Part shown: positions 1 through 9,800 of the stretch, piece after piece
Layout of the letters: every line of letters begins with the position of its first letter
How positions within the stretch are numbered: the stretch's first letter is position 1
Source: Bacteroidetes bacterium B1(2017)
GTDB taxonomy: Bacteria > Bacteroidota > Bacteroidia > UKL13-3
NCBI GenBank assembly: GCA_002256395.1
Contig: NKJG01000003.1
Location: 496,001-560,000 of the forward strand
Length of the DNA stretch: 64,000 nucleotides
Reading direction: 5' to 3'
Notes under the pieces: model-generated
Told to the model about the DNA's origin: nothing
What the model saw: only the letters and a program-made list of their open reading frames with translations
Databases searched by the model: none
Program-made: the position numbers and the translations under genes

Positions 1-1114
1 GCGTGCCTACTCTGGTAAATTAGATGCAGGTTCATACATTCTAAATACTCGTAGTGGTAATAAAGAACGTATCTCTCGTATCTTCCAAATGCATGCAAAC
101 AAGCAAAATCCGATTGAAGCTCTAGAAGCTGGTGATATTGGTGCAGCTGTAGGATTTAAAGATATCAAAACTGGTGATACGCTTTGTGCAGAAAAGTTCC
201 CAATTGTATTGGAAGCTATGGATTTCCCTGATCCAGTTATTGGATTAGCGGTTGAACCAAAAACACAAGCCGACTCTGATAAATTAGGTATGGCCTTAGC
301 TAAATTAGCTGAAGAAGATCCTACATTCAAAGTTCATACAGATGAAGATTCAGGTCAAACTGTAATCTCAGGTATGGGAGAGTTACACCTTGAAATTATT
401 GTTGACCGCTTGAAACGTGAGTTTAAAGTTGAGATCAACCAAGGAGCTCCTCAAGTATCTTACAAAGAAACTATTACAAACGCGGTTAATCACCGTGAAG
501 TATACAAGAAACAATCAGGTGGTAGAGGTAAATTTGCTGATATCCAGTTTGAATTGATTCCAGGAGCAGAAGATAAGCCAGGTTTAGAGTTTGTGAACGA
601 GATTGTGGGTGGTTCTATTCCTAAAGAATTTATACCTTCTGTTGAAAAAGGATTTAAGATTGCCATGCAAAATGGTGTTCTAGCCGGATACGCAGTAGAA
701 AGTTTAAAAGTTCGTTTGTACGATGGTTCATTCCACGCGGTGGATTCAGATGCATTATCATTTGAATTAGCAGCAAAAATTGGATTCAAAGAAGCATCTC
801 GTAAAGCTAGTCCTGTATTACTTGAGCCAATCATGAAAATTGAGGTGATTACACCTGAAGAAAACATGGGTGATGTAATTGGTGACTTGAACAAGAGAAG
901 AGGCCAATTAGAAGGTATGGACAGTAGAGCAGGAGCATCAGTTGTAAAAGCAAAAGTTCCATTGGCAGAAATGTTTGGTTATGTAACCCAGTTGAGAACA
1001 CTCTCATCAGGTCGCGCTACCAGCTCTATGGAATTTAGCCACTACTCTGAAGCACCTAGAAATGTTCAAGAAGAAGTATTAGCAAAAGTTAACGGAAAAG
1101 GCGCAAAAGCTTAA
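1..1114 (+). CDS. fusA: Elongation factor G, C-terminal part (5' end outside window)
   Basis: EF-G is the GTPase that drives ribosomal translocation. The frame is already open at base 2 ([12 protein letters not shown]), so the ATG at 89 is internal and the GTP-binding domain lies upstream of the window. What is visible is the end of domain II, domain III (GMGELHLEI), domain IV and the domain V beta-sheet ([19 protein letters not shown]), ending in a TAA at 1112. The gene is only 7 bases from rpsJ, so it heads the ribosomal run, as is common in Bacteroidota. The remaining sequence is uninterrupted and typical of a functional fusA. Identity is certain; whether a second fusA paralogue exists cannot be told. 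Confidence 0.97.
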   Translation, partial: RAYSGKLDAGSYILNTRSGNKERISRIFQMHANKQNPIEALEAGDIGAAVGFKDIKTGDTLCAEKFPIVLEAMDFPDPVIGLAVEPKTQADSDKLGMALAKLAEEDPTFKVHTDEDSGQTVISGMGELHLEIIVDRLKREFKVEINQGAPQVSYKETITNAVNHREVYKKQSGGRGKFADIQFELIPGAEDKPGLEFVNEIVGGSIPKEFIPSVEKGFKIAMQNGVLAGYAVESLKVRLYDGSFHAVDSDALSFELAAKIGFKEASRKASPVLLEPIMKIEVITPEENMGDVIGDLNKRRGQLEGMDSRAGASVVKAKVPLAEMFGYVTQLRTLSSGRATSSMEFSHYSEAPRNVQEEVLAKVNGKGAKA

Positions 1115-1121
1115 TAATATT

Positions 1122-1430
1122 ATGGTTAGCCAAAGAATAAGGATTAAATTAAAATCGTTCGATCACAACTTAGTTGACAAGTCAGCTGAGAAGATTGTAA
1201 GAACTGTTAAGGCAACTGGAGCCGTGGTGAGCGGTCCAATTCCATTGCCAACTCACAAGAAGATTTACACAGTTCTACGTTCACCGCACGTAAACAAAAA
1301 AGCCAGAGAGCAATTTCAATTGTGCTCGTACAAAAGATTGTTGGATATTTACAGTTCAACCGCAAAAACTGTCGATGCTTTAATGAAGCTTGAGTTGCCT
1401 AGCGGAGTGGATGTGGAAATTAAAGTTTGA
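1122..1430 (+). CDS. rpsJ: 30S ribosomal protein S10
   Basis: S10 binds the 3' domain of 16S rRNA in the 30S head and, as NusE, partners NusB in antitermination. The 102-residue length is the normal bacterial size. The signature loop [20 protein letters not shown] lies at about residues 41-60. ATG at 1122 follows the fusA stop by 7 bases and precedes rplC by 9, which implies cotranscription with both. Confidence 0.98.
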   Translation: MVSQRIRIKLKSFDHNLVDKSAEKIVRTVKATGAVVSGPIPLPTHKKIYTVLRSPHVNKKAREQFQLCSYKRLLDIYSSTAKTVDALMKLELPSGVDVEIKV

Positions 1431-1439
1431 TAAAATACT

Positions 1440-2057
1440 ATGTCAGGTTTAATAGGAAAAAAATTAGGAATGACCAGCGTCTTCGATGCTAACGGAAAGC
1501 AAATACCTTGCACCGTAATCGAAGTGGGCCCTTGTGTAGTTACACAAGTGAAAACCTCAGATACTGATGGTTACGCAGCTGTTCAAATAGCGTATGGAGA
1601 TGCAAAAGAAAAAAACACTCCCGCTGCGTTAAATGGTATTTTCAAAAAGGCAAACACAAGCCCGAAAACGAAGATGGCCGAGTTTAAAGGATTTGAGCAA
1701 ACTTTAACAGTTGGCCAAGTTTTAAACGTAGACCTTTTCGAAGTAGGTGAGTTTGTGGATGTGGTTGGTACCAGCAAAGGAAAAGGATTCCAAGGTGTTG
1801 TGAAACGTCACAATTTCCAAGGGGTAGGAATGCAAACACATGGTCAGCACAATCGTTTACGTGCTCCAGGTTCAATTGGTGCATCATCTGATCCTTCAAG
1901 AGTATTCAAAGGTATGCGTATGGCCGGTAGAACTGGTGGTACACGTATTAAGAAAACCAATCTTGAAATATTAAAAGTTCACAAAGATCAAAACTTATTG
2001 GTTGTTAAAGGATCTATTCCTGGCCATAAAGGTTCAATCGTATTGATAGAGAAGTAA
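1440..2057 (+). CDS. rplC: 50S ribosomal protein L3
   Basis: L3 is an early-assembly 23S rRNA binder whose extension reaches toward the peptidyl-transferase centre. The protein has 205 residues. It starts [15 protein letters not shown], and the central loop [19 protein letters not shown] followed by the glycine/arginine stretch around residues 110-165 is diagnostic. Its stop is separated by a single base from the rplD start, so the pair is probably translationally coupled. Confidence 0.98.
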   Translation: MSGLIGKKLGMTSVFDANGKQIPCTVIEVGPCVVTQVKTSDTDGYAAVQIAYGDAKEKNTPAALNGIFKKANTSPKTKMAEFKGFEQTLTVGQVLNVDLFEVGEFVDVVGTSKGKGFQGVVKRHNFQGVGMQTHGQHNRLRAPGSIGASSDPSRVFKGMRMAGRTGGTRIKKTNLEILKVHKDQNLLVVKGSIPGHKGSIVLIEK

Positions 2058-2058
2058 A

Positions 2059-2691
2059 ATGGAATTAGCAGTATTAAATACCAGCGGATCAGCCACAGGA
2101 AGAAAGGTTACCTTAAATGATAACATTTTTGGTATCGATCCAAATGACCACGCTATTTATTTAGACGTGAAGCAATATCTGGCTAACCAACGCCAGGGTA
2201 CTCACTCATCTAAAGAGAAGAGCACCGTGAGTGGTTCAACTAAGAAATTACACAGACAAAAAGGTACTGGTGGATCTCGTAAAGGTTCAATCAAATCTGG
2301 TACGTTTGTAGGTGGAGCTCGTATCCATGGACCACGTCCTAGAGATTACAGCTTTAAATTGAATAAGAAGTTAAAGCAATTAGCTCGTAAGAGTGCATTG
2401 GCTTACAAAGCGAAAGAAAACAACATTCAAGTACTTGAGGTATTTGGAATGGATGCTCCTAGCACCAAAAACTACTTAAACATTTTAACCGGTATGAATC
2501 TAGTTAACACCAAAACTTTATTGGTATTAGCAGATTATAATGATACTATCTACAAATCAGGTAGAAACTTGCCAAAAGCGAAAGTTATGGCAGCGAAAGA
2601 CTTGAACACGTATGATATACTTCATGCCGACAAAGTGATTTTTGTTGAGAATTCAGTGGAAGTTATTGAGAACATTTTAATTAAGGCATAG
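2059..2691 (+). CDS. rplD: 50S ribosomal protein L4
   Basis: L4 lines the nascent-peptide exit tunnel. The basic tunnel loop (KLHRQKGTGGSRKGS, about residues 64-78, then GARIHGPRPRDYSFKLNKK) is intact; this is the loop where macrolide-resistance changes occur in other bacteria. 210 residues, normal length. In E. coli L4 autoregulates the S10 operon, but there is no S10 leader here because fusA is directly upstream, so the same control should not be assumed. Confidence 0.98.
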   Translation: MELAVLNTSGSATGRKVTLNDNIFGIDPNDHAIYLDVKQYLANQRQGTHSSKEKSTVSGSTKKLHRQKGTGGSRKGSIKSGTFVGGARIHGPRPRDYSFKLNKKLKQLARKSALAYKAKENNIQVLEVFGMDAPSTKNYLNILTGMNLVNTKTLLVLADYNDTIYKSGRNLPKAKVMAAKDLNTYDILHADKVIFVENSVEVIENILIKA

Positions 2692-2692
2692 A

Positions 2693-2983
2693 ATGATTAT
2701 TTTACAAAAGCCTTTAGTAACCGAGAAATTTACAGCCATCAGCGAGAAGCTGAACAAGGTAAGTTTCATAGTGGCTAAAACCGCCACCAAAACAGAAATT
2801 AAGAAAGCTGTTGAAGAAATGTATAGCGTGAATGTTACGAATGTTAACACTATGATATACGCAGGTAAATCAAAAGCCAGATTTACCAAAAGAGGTCACT
2901 TCTCAGGACGTAAACCTTCTTTCAAAAAGGCTGTTATTACATTACAAGAAGGTCAGAAAATTGACTTCTTCCAAAATATCTAA
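2693..2983 (+). CDS. rplW: 50S ribosomal protein L23
   Basis: L23 sits at the tunnel exit, where trigger factor, SRP and the translocon dock. The 96-residue protein begins [14 protein letters not shown] and has the basic central segment [20 protein letters not shown] typical of the family. It starts one base after the rplD stop. The minus-strand reading frame across its start is a shadow. Confidence 0.97.
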   Translation: MIILQKPLVTEKFTAISEKLNKVSFIVAKTATKTEIKKAVEEMYSVNVTNVNTMIYAGKSKARFTKRGHFSGRKPSFKKAVITLQEGQKIDFFQNI

Positions 2984-2991
2984 TAAGAACG

Positions 2992-3822
2992 ATGGGAATC
3001 AGGAAATTTAAACCAGTTACACCGGGAACACGTTTCAGAGCTCAGAATACATATGAAGAGCTTACTCCGGACTATAAGGTTGAAAAATCGCTTATCGTGA
3101 GTTTAAAAAACTCAGGTGGTCGTAACAACTCAGGAAAAATGACCATGCGTTACATTGGTGGTGGAAGCCGCAAATTGTATCGTGTGATCGATTTCAAACG
3201 TAACAAGTTTGGCGTTGAAGCTACAGTAGATTCAATCCAATACGATCCAAATCGTTCTTGCTTTATTGCATTATTGGTTTACACCGATGGCGAAAAGCGT
3301 TATATCATTGCCCCTAAAGGTTTAGAAGCTGGTCAAACTGTAGTAAGTGGAACTGGTATCGCTCCTGAAATTGGTAATGCATTACCTTTAAGTGAAATTC
3401 CTTTGGGAACAACCATTCACAACATAGAAATTCATCCTGGTAAAGGTGGTCAAATGGCCAGATCTGCTGGAGCTGGAGCTCAATTGTTGAACCGTGATGG
3501 AAAATATGCAACCGTGAAAATGGTATCTGGTGAAACTCGTCAAATCTTGTGTGCTTGTTACGCAACAGTTGGTCAAGTATCAAACCAAGATCACATGAAC
3601 GAGCGCAAAGGTAAAGCGGGTGCAAATCGTTGGATCGGTAGAAGACCACGTACAAGACCAGTAGCAATGAATCCAGTGGATCACCCAATGGGTGGTGGTG
3701 AAGGTAGAGCTTCAGGTGGTCACCCACGTTCACGTAAAGGATTAAAATCTAAAGGTTACAAAACCCGTACACCTAAGAAATATTCGAATTCATTTATCAT
3801 TGAAAGTCGTAAGAAGAAATAA
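2992..3822 (+). CDS. rplB: 50S ribosomal protein L2
   Basis: L2 is needed for subunit association and peptidyl-transferase centre assembly. 276 residues, full length. The C-terminal block [13 protein letters not shown] (about residues 225-237) with the conserved histidine, and the basic tail [12 protein letters not shown], are present. It lies 8 bases after rplW and 6 before rpsS, in a continuous transcription unit. Confidence 0.98.
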   Translation: MGIRKFKPVTPGTRFRAQNTYEELTPDYKVEKSLIVSLKNSGGRNNSGKMTMRYIGGGSRKLYRVIDFKRNKFGVEATVDSIQYDPNRSCFIALLVYTDGEKRYIIAPKGLEAGQTVVSGTGIAPEIGNALPLSEIPLGTTIHNIEIHPGKGGQMARSAGAGAQLLNRDGKYATVKMVSGETRQILCACYATVGQVSNQDHMNERKGKAGANRWIGRRPRTRPVAMNPVDHPMGGGEGRASGGHPRSRKGLKSKGYKTRTPKKYSNSFIIESRKKK

Positions 3823-3828
3823 TTAGAT

Positions 3829-4095
3829 ATGGCGCGTTCATTAAAAAAAGGTCCGTTTGTAGAAGTAAAACTTGAAAAGAAAGTTTTCGCTATGAACGAT
3901 AGCAAAAAGAAATCAGTTATCAAAACCTGGAGTCGCAGGTCTATGATCACTCCTGATTTCGTTGGTCATACTTTTGCAGTACACAACGGAAGTAAATTCA
4001 TCCCTGTGTATGTAACAGAGAACATGGTAGGCCATAAGTTGGGCGAGTTCGCTCCAACCCGTACATTTAAGTCGCATCCAACTAAGAAAGATTAA
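3829..4095 (+). CDS. rpsS: 30S ribosomal protein S19
   Basis: S19 lies in the 30S head next to S13 and contacts A-site tRNA. The 88-residue protein has the family N-terminus [15 protein letters not shown] and the core [19 protein letters not shown], then [16 protein letters not shown] near the end. Length and order are standard. Confidence 0.98.
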   Translation: MARSLKKGPFVEVKLEKKVFAMNDSKKKSVIKTWSRRSMITPDFVGHTFAVHNGSKFIPVYVTENMVGHKLGEFAPTRTFKSHPTKKD

Positions 4096-4100
4096 TAAGA

Positions 4101-4490
4101 ATGGAAGCAGTAGCTAAATTAAATAATTGCCCTACCTCTCCACGTAAAATGAGGTTATTGGCCGATTTGATCCGCGGAAAGCGTGTGGAAGAAGCATTCA
4201 ATATTTTGGTATTCAATGCTAAGAAAGAAAACTCTCTTCGTTTAGAGAAACTACTTCGTTCTGCCATCGCAAATTGGGAGCAAAAAAACGAAGGTGCTAG
4301 AGTAGAAGATAGCGAATTGGTTATAAAAACCATTTTCGTAGATGGCGGCGCCATGGTAAAACGGATTAGACCTGCTCCTCAAGGTAGAGCTCACCGTATC
4401 CGCAAACGCTCAAATCATGTAACTTTGATTGTTGATAGTAAAGTAGCAACAGGCAAAGCAGTTAGTAAAGAATCAATAGAAAACGCATAA
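4101..4490 (+). CDS. rplV: 50S ribosomal protein L22
   Basis: L22 contributes the second protein constriction of the exit tunnel with its long beta-hairpin. Visible are the N-terminal helix region [18 protein letters not shown], the hairpin [19 protein letters not shown] at about residues 93-111, and the end HVTLIVDSK. It is 129 residues, a little longer than the E. coli protein because of a short C-terminal tail ([14 protein letters not shown]). Confidence 0.97.
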   Translation: MEAVAKLNNCPTSPRKMRLLADLIRGKRVEEAFNILVFNAKKENSLRLEKLLRSAIANWEQKNEGARVEDSELVIKTIFVDGGAMVKRIRPAPQGRAHRIRKRSNHVTLIVDSKVATGKAVSKESIENA

Positions 4491-4500
4491 TATAATCAGA

Positions 4501-5310
4501 ATGGGACAAAAGGTTAACCCAATAGGTTTACGTTTAGGAATTATCAGAGGCTGGGAGTCAAACTGGTATGGAGGCAAAAATTTTGCTGAAAAACTAATCG
4601 AAGATGAGAAAATCAGAAAATATCTGAACGCACGTATTACAAAAGGTGGTATCGCTAAGATTATCATCGAGCGTACAATCAAACGTGTAATCATCACCAT
4701 TCATACTTCACGTCCAGGTATCGTTATCGGTAAAGCTGGTTCTGAAGTTGATAAAATAAAGGAAGAAGTAAAGAAGCTTACCAAAAAAGATGTTGCCATC
4801 AACATTTTTGAAATTAAGCGTCCAGAACTAGATGCAGTTTTAGTTGGTGAGTCAATCGCTAACCAAATTGTAGCCCGTGTTTCTTACAAGCGTGCTGTTA
4901 AAATGGCAATCGCATCTACCATGAGAATGGGAGCAGAAGGAATTAAGGTAATGGTTTCAGGTCGTTTAGGTGGTGCTGAAATGGCTCGCTCTGAATCTTT
5001 CAAAGAAGGTCGTACTCCATTACATACATTGCGTGCAGACATCGATTACGCTATTGCTGAAGCATTGACTGTATACGGAAAGATTGGTGTTAAAGTATGG
5101 ATTTGTAAAGGTGAAGTTTTTGGAAAGCGTGATCTTTCTCCAAACTTAGGCTTCAATAATCCTAACGAAAAATCTGGTCAATCTGGTCGTCCTGATAGAA
5201 GAGGCGGAGATAGAAGAGAAGGAGGCCGTGGAGGAGATAGAAGAGATGGCGGAAGAGGCGGAGAGAGAAGAGACGGTGGAAATCGTGGTGGTGGAGATAG
5301 AAGAAGATAA
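4501..5310 (+). CDS. rpsC: 30S ribosomal protein S3 with long Arg/Gly/Asp tail
   Basis: S3 guards the mRNA entry tunnel and has helicase-like activity with S4 and S5. The KH type-2 domain ([19 protein letters not shown], about residues 76-94) and the C-terminal domain ([20 protein letters not shown]) are complete by residue 215. Residues 220-269 form an unusual tail of DRRGG, GGRGG and RRDGG units, encoded by near-repeats of aga-aga-gga-gg. Such tails on S3 do occur in Bacteroidota, but the length and regularity here are notable. The annotated start ([13 protein letters not shown]) is unambiguous. Confidence 0.97.
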   Translation: MGQKVNPIGLRLGIIRGWESNWYGGKNFAEKLIEDEKIRKYLNARITKGGIAKIIIERTIKRVIITIHTSRPGIVIGKAGSEVDKIKEEVKKLTKKDVAINIFEIKRPELDAVLVGESIANQIVARVSYKRAVKMAIASTMRMGAEGIKVMVSGRLGGAEMARSESFKEGRTPLHTLRADIDYAIAEALTVYGKIGVKVWICKGEVFGKRDLSPNLGFNNPNEKSGQSGRPDRRGGDRREGGRGGDRRDGGRGGERRDGGNRGGGDRRR

Positions 5311-5345
5311 TCATTAATTGTTCGAAAGCTAAATAAACTGTAGAA

Positions 5346-5765
5346 ATGTTACAGCCAAAAAAGACTAAATATAGGAAACAACAGAAAGGAAGAGTTAGAG
5401 GAAATGCCACTCGTGGATATACCATCTCTTTCGGATCATTCGGGTTGAAAGCACTTGATACCTGTTTCCTCACATCAAAACAGCTAGAAGCTGCTCGTGT
5501 GGCTCTTAATCGTTTCATGAAACGTGAAGGCCAGGTATGGATCCGTGTATTCCCTGATAAACCTATGACTCGTAAACCTGCAGAGGTACGTATGGGTAAA
5601 GGTAAGGGAGCACCAGAATTCTGGGTAGCCAGATGCCGTCCAGGTACGATTATTTTTGAAGCCGATGGTGTACCCATGGCCGTAGCTCAAGAAGCTATGC
5701 GTTTGGCATCTCAAAAATTGCCGTGTATTACTAAATTTGTTGTTAAACCTGAATATAGCGAGTAA
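5346..5765 (+). CDS. rplP: 50S ribosomal protein L16
   Basis: L16 binds near the A site and the base of the central protuberance. The 139-residue protein begins [16 protein letters not shown] and contains the loop [20 protein letters not shown] with the functionally important Arg, then FEADGVP near residue 105. It is separated from rpsC by 35 bases, the widest gap in this part of the cluster; no promoter or hairpin was recognised there. Confidence 0.98.
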   Translation: MLQPKKTKYRKQQKGRVRGNATRGYTISFGSFGLKALDTCFLTSKQLEAARVALNRFMKREGQVWIRVFPDKPMTRKPAEVRMGKGKGAPEFWVARCRPGTIIFEADGVPMAVAQEAMRLASQKLPCITKFVVKPEYSE

Positions 5766-5767
5766 TT

Positions 5768-5968
5768 ATGAAAAACGCCGAAATAAAGGAATTGTCCAAT
5801 AAAGAATTGGCAGGCAGAATTAGAGAAGAAAGAGCTGGTTTAACCAAAATGGTTTTAAATCATGCAGTTTCTCCTGTAGAGAACCCAAATATTATTAAAG
5901 AAAACAAGAAGTTAATTGCTCGTTTGTTAACTGAACAGAGACAACGTCAATTGGCAAACGTTCAATAA
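5768..5968 (+). CDS. rpmC: 50S ribosomal protein L29
   Basis: L29 is the small helical protein beside L23 at the tunnel exit. 66 residues: MKNAEIKELSNKELAGRIRE, then a second helix with NPNIIKENKKLIARLLTEQR, the standard two-helix layout. It starts two bases after the rplP stop. Confidence 0.96.
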   Translation: MKNAEIKELSNKELAGRIREERAGLTKMVLNHAVSPVENPNIIKENKKLIARLLTEQRQRQLANVQ

Positions 5969-5977
5969 TCATTGAAT

Positions 5978-6247
5978 ATGGAAAACACAATCGAAGAAAG
6001 AAACTCTAGAAAAGTCATCATCGGCAAGGTAGTTAGCAATAAAATGCAAAAAACTATCGTGGTGTCGGTTGAACGTAAAGTAATGCACCCTAAATATGGT
6101 AAGTTCATTAAGATGACTTCTAAGTTTAAGGCTCATGACGAAAAAGGAGAGTGCGGTATGAATGATATCGTAAAAGTTATGGAAACTCGTCCGCTGAGTA
6201 AAGACAAGCGTTGGAGATTAGTAGAAATCATTGAAAAAGCTAAATAA
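5978..6247 (+). CDS. rpsQ: 30S ribosomal protein S17
   Basis: S17 is a primary 16S rRNA binder of the 30S body with an OB fold. The family core [19 protein letters not shown] and HPKYGKFIK is clear, as is the end [19 protein letters not shown] start it at the ATG at 5978 ([13 protein letters not shown], 89 residues); an in-frame TTG at 5972 would add only two residues and is less likely. Confidence 0.96.
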   Translation: MENTIEERNSRKVIIGKVVSNKMQKTIVVSVERKVMHPKYGKFIKMTSKFKAHDEKGECGMNDIVKVMETRPLSKDKRWRLVEIIEKAK

Positions 6248-6249
6248 CG

Positions 6250-6618
6250 ATGATACAACAAGAAAGTAGACTAAAAGTAGCCGACAACAGCGGTGCAAAA
6301 GAAGTTCTTTGCATCCGTGTATTGGGTGGTACCGCCAGACGTTATGCTTCTGTAGGTGATAAAATTGTAGTAACTGTAAAGTCTGCAATGCCTTCAGGTA
6401 CCGTTAAAAAAGGTGCAGTTTCTAAAGCCGTTGTGGTTAGAACAAAAAAAGAAGTTCGTAGAGCTGATGGATCATATATCCGTTTCGACGATAACTCATG
6501 TGTGTTATTAAATGCACAAGATGAGCCTCGTGCAACCCGTATCTTCGGACCAGTTGCTCGTGAGTTGAGAGAAAAACAGTTCATGAAAATTGTTTCATTA
6601 GCACCGGAGGTATTATAA
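6250..6618 (+). CDS. rplN: 50S ribosomal protein L14
   Basis: L14 lies at the subunit interface and binds the silencing factor RsfS and L19. 122 residues, exactly the usual size: [20 protein letters not shown] at the start, then [19 protein letters not shown] and the end [12 protein letters not shown]. It follows the rpsQ stop by two bases. Confidence 0.98.
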   Translation: MIQQESRLKVADNSGAKEVLCIRVLGGTARRYASVGDKIVVTVKSAMPSGTVKKGAVSKAVVVRTKKEVRRADGSYIRFDDNSCVLLNAQDEPRATRIFGPVARELREKQFMKIVSLAPEVL

Positions 6619-6619
6619 A

Positions 6620-6961
6620 ATGGAAAGAAAATTTAACAGTCAGACCAAACTCCATGTTAAAAAAGGTGACATGGTTCAGATTATTGCTGGAGACGACAAA
6701 GGCAAAAAAGGTCGCGTTATTGAAGTTAAAACCGATAGCCTAAGAGCAATCGTTGAAGGCGTTAATATCGTTAGCCGTCACACTAAACCAAATGCCCAAA
6801 ACCAGAATGGTGGCATTATTAAGAAAGAAGCACCTGTTCATATCTCTAACCTAATGGTTGTAGATAAAGCTGGAAAAGCTACCCGTATCGGCCGTAAGGA
6901 AAATGATAAAGGTAAGTTAGTGCGCGTTTCTAAAAAATCATCTGGTGAAATTATAGATTAA
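6620..6961 (+). CDS. rplX: 50S ribosomal protein L24
   Basis: L24 is an early 23S assembly initiator with a KOW motif. The KOW segment ([20 protein letters not shown], about residues 14-33) and the following [15 protein letters not shown] are intact. 113 residues. One base separates it from rplN. Confidence 0.97.
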   Translation: MERKFNSQTKLHVKKGDMVQIIAGDDKGKKGRVIEVKTDSLRAIVEGVNIVSRHTKPNAQNQNGGIIKKEAPVHISNLMVVDKAGKATRIGRKENDKGKLVRVSKKSSGEIID

Positions 6962-6971
6962 GGAGAATTGT

Positions 6972-7520
6972 ATGTACACGCCAAGATTAAAAGAAAAATA
7001 TGCTAAGCAGATAGTACCTGCGATGCAAGAGAAATTTGGATACAAGAACAGCATGATGGTGCCTAAATTGTTGAAGATTTGCATCAATCAAGGTATTGGA
7101 CAAGCAGTAGCTGACAAAAAGCTTATTGATCAAGCTTTAGAAGAGTTAAGCATGATTGCTGGTCAAAAAGCTGTTGGAACTCGTTCCAAAAAAGATATCT
7201 CTAACTTTAAATTGAGAAAAAATGTTCCAATCGGAACACGTGTTACCCTTCGTGGCGACAGGATGTATGAGTTTTTAGATCGTTTGATCTCTATCTCATT
7301 ACCTCGTGTACGTGACTTCCAAGGTTTGAAATTGAAAGGTTTCGACGGACGTGGTAACTATAACATGGGTATTACAGAGCAAATCATTTTTGCAGAGATA
7401 GTAATGGAAAAAGTAAACCGTATCAATGGTATGGACATCTCTTTCGTTACCTCAGCTACCACTGATGAGCAATGTTTGGAGTTATTAAGAGAATTTGGTT
7501 TCCCATTCAAAAAATCGTAA
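6972..7520 (+). CDS. rplE: 50S ribosomal protein L5
   Basis: L5 binds 5S rRNA and forms a bridge to S13 and the P-site tRNA. 182 residues. Signatures are [16 protein letters not shown] near residue 28, [15 protein letters not shown] and [10 protein letters not shown] in the middle, and GFPFKKS at the C-terminus. In E. coli the S8 target lies near the start of rplE; here rpsH is preceded by its own untranslated leader instead, see 7812-7927. Confidence 0.98.
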   Translation: MYTPRLKEKYAKQIVPAMQEKFGYKNSMMVPKLLKICINQGIGQAVADKKLIDQALEELSMIAGQKAVGTRSKKDISNFKLRKNVPIGTRVTLRGDRMYEFLDRLISISLPRVRDFQGLKLKGFDGRGNYNMGITEQIIFAEIVMEKVNRINGMDISFVTSATTDEQCLELLREFGFPFKKS

Positions 7521-7530
7521 TTATTTAAAG

Positions 7531-7800
7531 ATGGCAAAAGAGTCAATAAAAGCACGTCAACGCAAAAGAGAAAGAATGGTAGCACAATATGCCGCCAAGC
7601 GTGAGGCTTTGAAGAAAGCTGGAGATTCAGCAGGTTTACAAAAATTACCTCGCAACGCTTCTCCGGTTCGTTTGAAAAACCGTTGCAAATTAACCGGTCG
7701 TCCTAAAGGATACATGAAGGATTTCGGTATTTGTCGTAACCAATTCAGAGAACTAGCCCTTATGGGTAAAATACCAGGGGTTACCAAAGCTAGCTGGTAA
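7531..7800 (+). CDS. rpsN: 30S ribosomal protein S14 (long form)
   Basis: S14 completes the 30S head. I start at the ATG at 7531 ([17 protein letters not shown]), giving 89 residues; an upstream in-frame TTG at 7495 lies inside rplE. This is the long form, not the ~61-residue zinc-ribbon type. The conserved end [20 protein letters not shown] and [10 protein letters not shown] are present. Only two of the positions resemble zinc-site cysteines, so zinc binding is unlikely. Confidence 0.97.
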   Translation: MAKESIKARQRKRERMVAQYAAKREALKKAGDSAGLQKLPRNASPVRLKNRCKLTGRPKGYMKDFGICRNQFRELALMGKIPGVTKASW

Positions 7801-7811
7801 GCAAATAAAAA

Positions 7812-7843
7812 TTTGGTAAGGGAGGCGAGTTGTTGTATATTCG
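7812..7843 (+). promoter_or_regulatory. Candidate Bacteroidota promoter upstream of rpsH
   Basis: TTTG at 7812-7815 is followed after 20 bases by TATATTCG at 7836-7843. This matches the Bacteroidota housekeeping consensus (TTTG, about 19 bases, TAnnTTTG) at all but one fixed position. It sits in the only non-coding gap of more than 100 bases within the spc region, so it probably gives extra transcription of rpsH to secY. Confidence 0.5.
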
Positions 7844-7927
7844 CATCCCTTTAATTTTATAACAACAACACTTAGTCGGTAAGAGTAAAAGCCTTGGCTA
7901 ACTACCGGAAAGTATAATTAACAACAT
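7844..7927 (+). promoter_or_regulatory. Possible structured 5' leader of rpsH
   Basis: Between the candidate promoter and the rpsH ATG there are about 80 non-coding bases. CGGTA at 7877-7881 can pair with TACCG at 7903-7907, and inside that loop AGCC (7890-7893) can pair with GGCT (7896-7899). A small nested hairpin in this position could be a target for autoregulation by S8 or another spc protein, but this is inference from the pairing alone. Confidence 0.3.
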
Positions 7928-8326
7928 ATGACAGATCCAATATCAGATTTTTTAACCAGACTTCGCAACGCGATCAAGGCAAATCATCGTATTGTGGAAG
8001 TTCCTTCCTCTAACTTAAAGAAGGAAATCACAAAGGTTCTTTTTGAAAAAGGTTACATCCTAAACTACAAGTTTGAGGATGTTGTTAACCATCAAGGAAC
8101 CATCAAAATTGCGCTGAAATACCATCCGGTAACCAAAACTTCAGCAATCAAAAATTTAGAAAGAATTAGCCGTCCAGGTTTACGTAAGTACTCAGGAGCC
8201 GAAACCCTTCCACGTGTTATCAACGGAATGGGTATTGCTATTGTTACCACTTCTAAAGGTGTAATGACCGATAAAGAAGCACGTAATCAAAATGTAGGTG
8301 GTGAAGTATTGTGTTACGTGTATTAA
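7928..8326 (+). CDS. rpsH: 30S ribosomal protein S8
   Basis: S8 binds helix 21 of 16S rRNA and represses the spc operon in E. coli. 132 residues, starting MTDPISDFLTRLRNAIKANH. The C-terminal signature GIAIVTTSKGVMTDKEAR lies at about residues 99-116. It is preceded by a 127-base gap with a candidate promoter, the only such break between rpsJ and secY. Confidence 0.98.
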   Translation: MTDPISDFLTRLRNAIKANHRIVEVPSSNLKKEITKVLFEKGYILNYKFEDVVNHQGTIKIALKYHPVTKTSAIKNLERISRPGLRKYSGAETLPRVINGMGIAIVTTSKGVMTDKEARNQNVGGEVLCYVY

Positions 8327-8345
8327 TAGATAGGAGAAAAAAATT

Positions 8346-8900
8346 ATGTCACGTATAGGAAAAGCACTTATAAAATTACCAGCTGGAGTAGATGTTAAAG
8401 TTTCTGCTTCCAATGTAGTTACCGTAAAAGGACCAAAAGGCGAGTTAACTCAACAGTTAGACGCCGATATTACGCTTGAAGTTGTTGATGGTAACGTTCA
8501 ATTGAACCGTCCAACAGAACAAAAGCGTCATAAAGCACTCCATGGTTTATACCGTTCATTGGTAAATAACATGGTTACTGGTGTTACCACCGGTTACAAA
8601 AAACGCCAAGAGTTAGTGGGTGTAGGTTACAAAGCCACTAATGAAGGAAATATTTTAGACCTTACTTTAGGTTATTCTCACCATATTTATTTTGAAATTC
8701 CAAAAGAATTAACAGTTAAAACTGAACAAGATAAAGGTAAGAATCCTATTATCACTTTAGAAGGAACCGATAAGCAATTAATCGGACAGGTTGCAGCAAA
8801 GATTCGTGCTTTACGTGCTCCTGAACCATATAAAGGAAAAGGTATCAAGTTTGAAGGAGAATCATTAAGAAGAAAAGCAGGTAAAACTGCTTCTAAATAA
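8346..8900 (+). CDS. rplF: 50S ribosomal protein L6
   Basis: L6 lies near the factor-binding site and the sarcin-ricin loop. The two tandem alpha/beta domains are both present: MSRIGKALIKLPAGVDV opens the first, and the second ends with the signature PEPYKGKGIKFEGESLRRKAGK. 184 residues, standard. Confidence 0.98.
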   Translation: MSRIGKALIKLPAGVDVKVSASNVVTVKGPKGELTQQLDADITLEVVDGNVQLNRPTEQKRHKALHGLYRSLVNNMVTGVTTGYKKRQELVGVGYKATNEGNILDLTLGYSHHIYFEIPKELTVKTEQDKGKNPIITLEGTDKQLIGQVAAKIRALRAPEPYKGKGIKFEGESLRRKAGKTASK

Positions 8901-8909
8901 TATTGAGCC

Positions 8910-9254
8910 ATGTTTAGTAAAGAATCAAGAAGAAATAAAATTCGTGCCCGTATTCGCAGCCGCGTAACCGGTACAGCTCAAAAACCACGTTTATCGGTAT
9001 TTAGGAGCAATAAATTTATCTACGCTCAACTAATTGACGACGTTGCAGGTAAAACTTTGGTTTCTGTTTCATCTAGAGCGTTAACTGAGAAAATTGCTAA
9101 AGTTGATTCATCAGTAGCGGTTGGTAAAACCTTAGCTGAGAAAGCTGTAGCAGCTGGAATCACTGAGGTAGTTTTTGATAGAGGCGGATACTTGTACCAC
9201 GGTCGTGTGAAAGCATTGGCTGAAGGCGCAAGAGAAGGCGGTCTTAAATTTTAA
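8910..9254 (+). CDS. rplR: 50S ribosomal protein L18
   Basis: L18 binds 5S rRNA with L5. 114 residues: basic N-terminus [20 protein letters not shown], then [18 protein letters not shown], and the end [20 protein letters not shown]. It lies 9 bases downstream of rplF. Confidence 0.97.
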   Translation: MFSKESRRNKIRARIRSRVTGTAQKPRLSVFRSNKFIYAQLIDDVAGKTLVSVSSRALTEKIAKVDSSVAVGKTLAEKAVAAGITEVVFDRGGYLYHGRVKALAEGAREGGLKF

Positions 9255-9274
9255 TCATTCAGAAAAAGAGAAGT

Positions 9275-9796
9275 ATGTCAACAGCAAACATAAAAAAGGT
9301 TAAAACAACTGATATCGAGTTAAAAGAGAAAGTTGTATCGATCAACCGTGTAGCTAAAGTAACTAAAGGAGGTAGAACATTTAGTTTTTCTGCTCTAGTT
9401 GTTGTAGGAGATGGAAACGGGATCGTTGGATACGGATTAGGAAAATCTTTGGAGGTTACCGACGCCATTTCAAAAGGTGTGGATGATGCAAAGAAAAACC
9501 TAGTAAAAGTACCAGTTCTTAAAGGAACTGTTCCTCACGAGCAATTAGGTAAATACGGCGGTGGTCGTGTTTTCTTAAAACCAGCTGCTCACGGAACTGG
9601 AGTAATTGCAGGTGGTGCAATGCGTGCAGTTTTGGAAAGCGCCGGAGTTACAGACGTTTTGGCTAAGTCTAAAGGTTCTTCTAACCCACATAACGTGGTA
9701 AAAGCAACCATTAATGCTTTACTTGAAATGCGTGATGCGTTTACCATTGCACAACAAAGAGGTATTAGTTTAAAGAAAGTTTTTAACGGAGAATAA
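9275..9796 (+). CDS. rpsE: 30S ribosomal protein S5
   Basis: S5 acts in mRNA entry and decoding accuracy. The N-terminal double-stranded-RNA-binding-like domain ([19 protein letters not shown], about residues 30-48) and the C-terminal domain ([32 protein letters not shown]) are complete. 173 residues. Confidence 0.98.
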   Translation: MSTANIKKVKTTDIELKEKVVSINRVAKVTKGGRTFSFSALVVVGDGNGIVGYGLGKSLEVTDAISKGVDDAKKNLVKVPVLKGTVPHEQLGKYGGGRVFLKPAAHGTGVIAGGAMRAVLESAGVTDVLAKSKGSSNPHNVVKATINALLEMRDAFTIAQQRGISLKKVFNGE

Positions 9797-9800
9797 TACG

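Noticed and set aside
89..1114. Separate short gene starting at ATG 89
   Set aside because: The frame is open to base 2 with EF-G sequence, so this is the interior of fusA.
7877..7907. Resemblance of GGCTAACTACCGG to a 16S rRNA segment
   Set aside because: Only about eight bases match; treated as chance.
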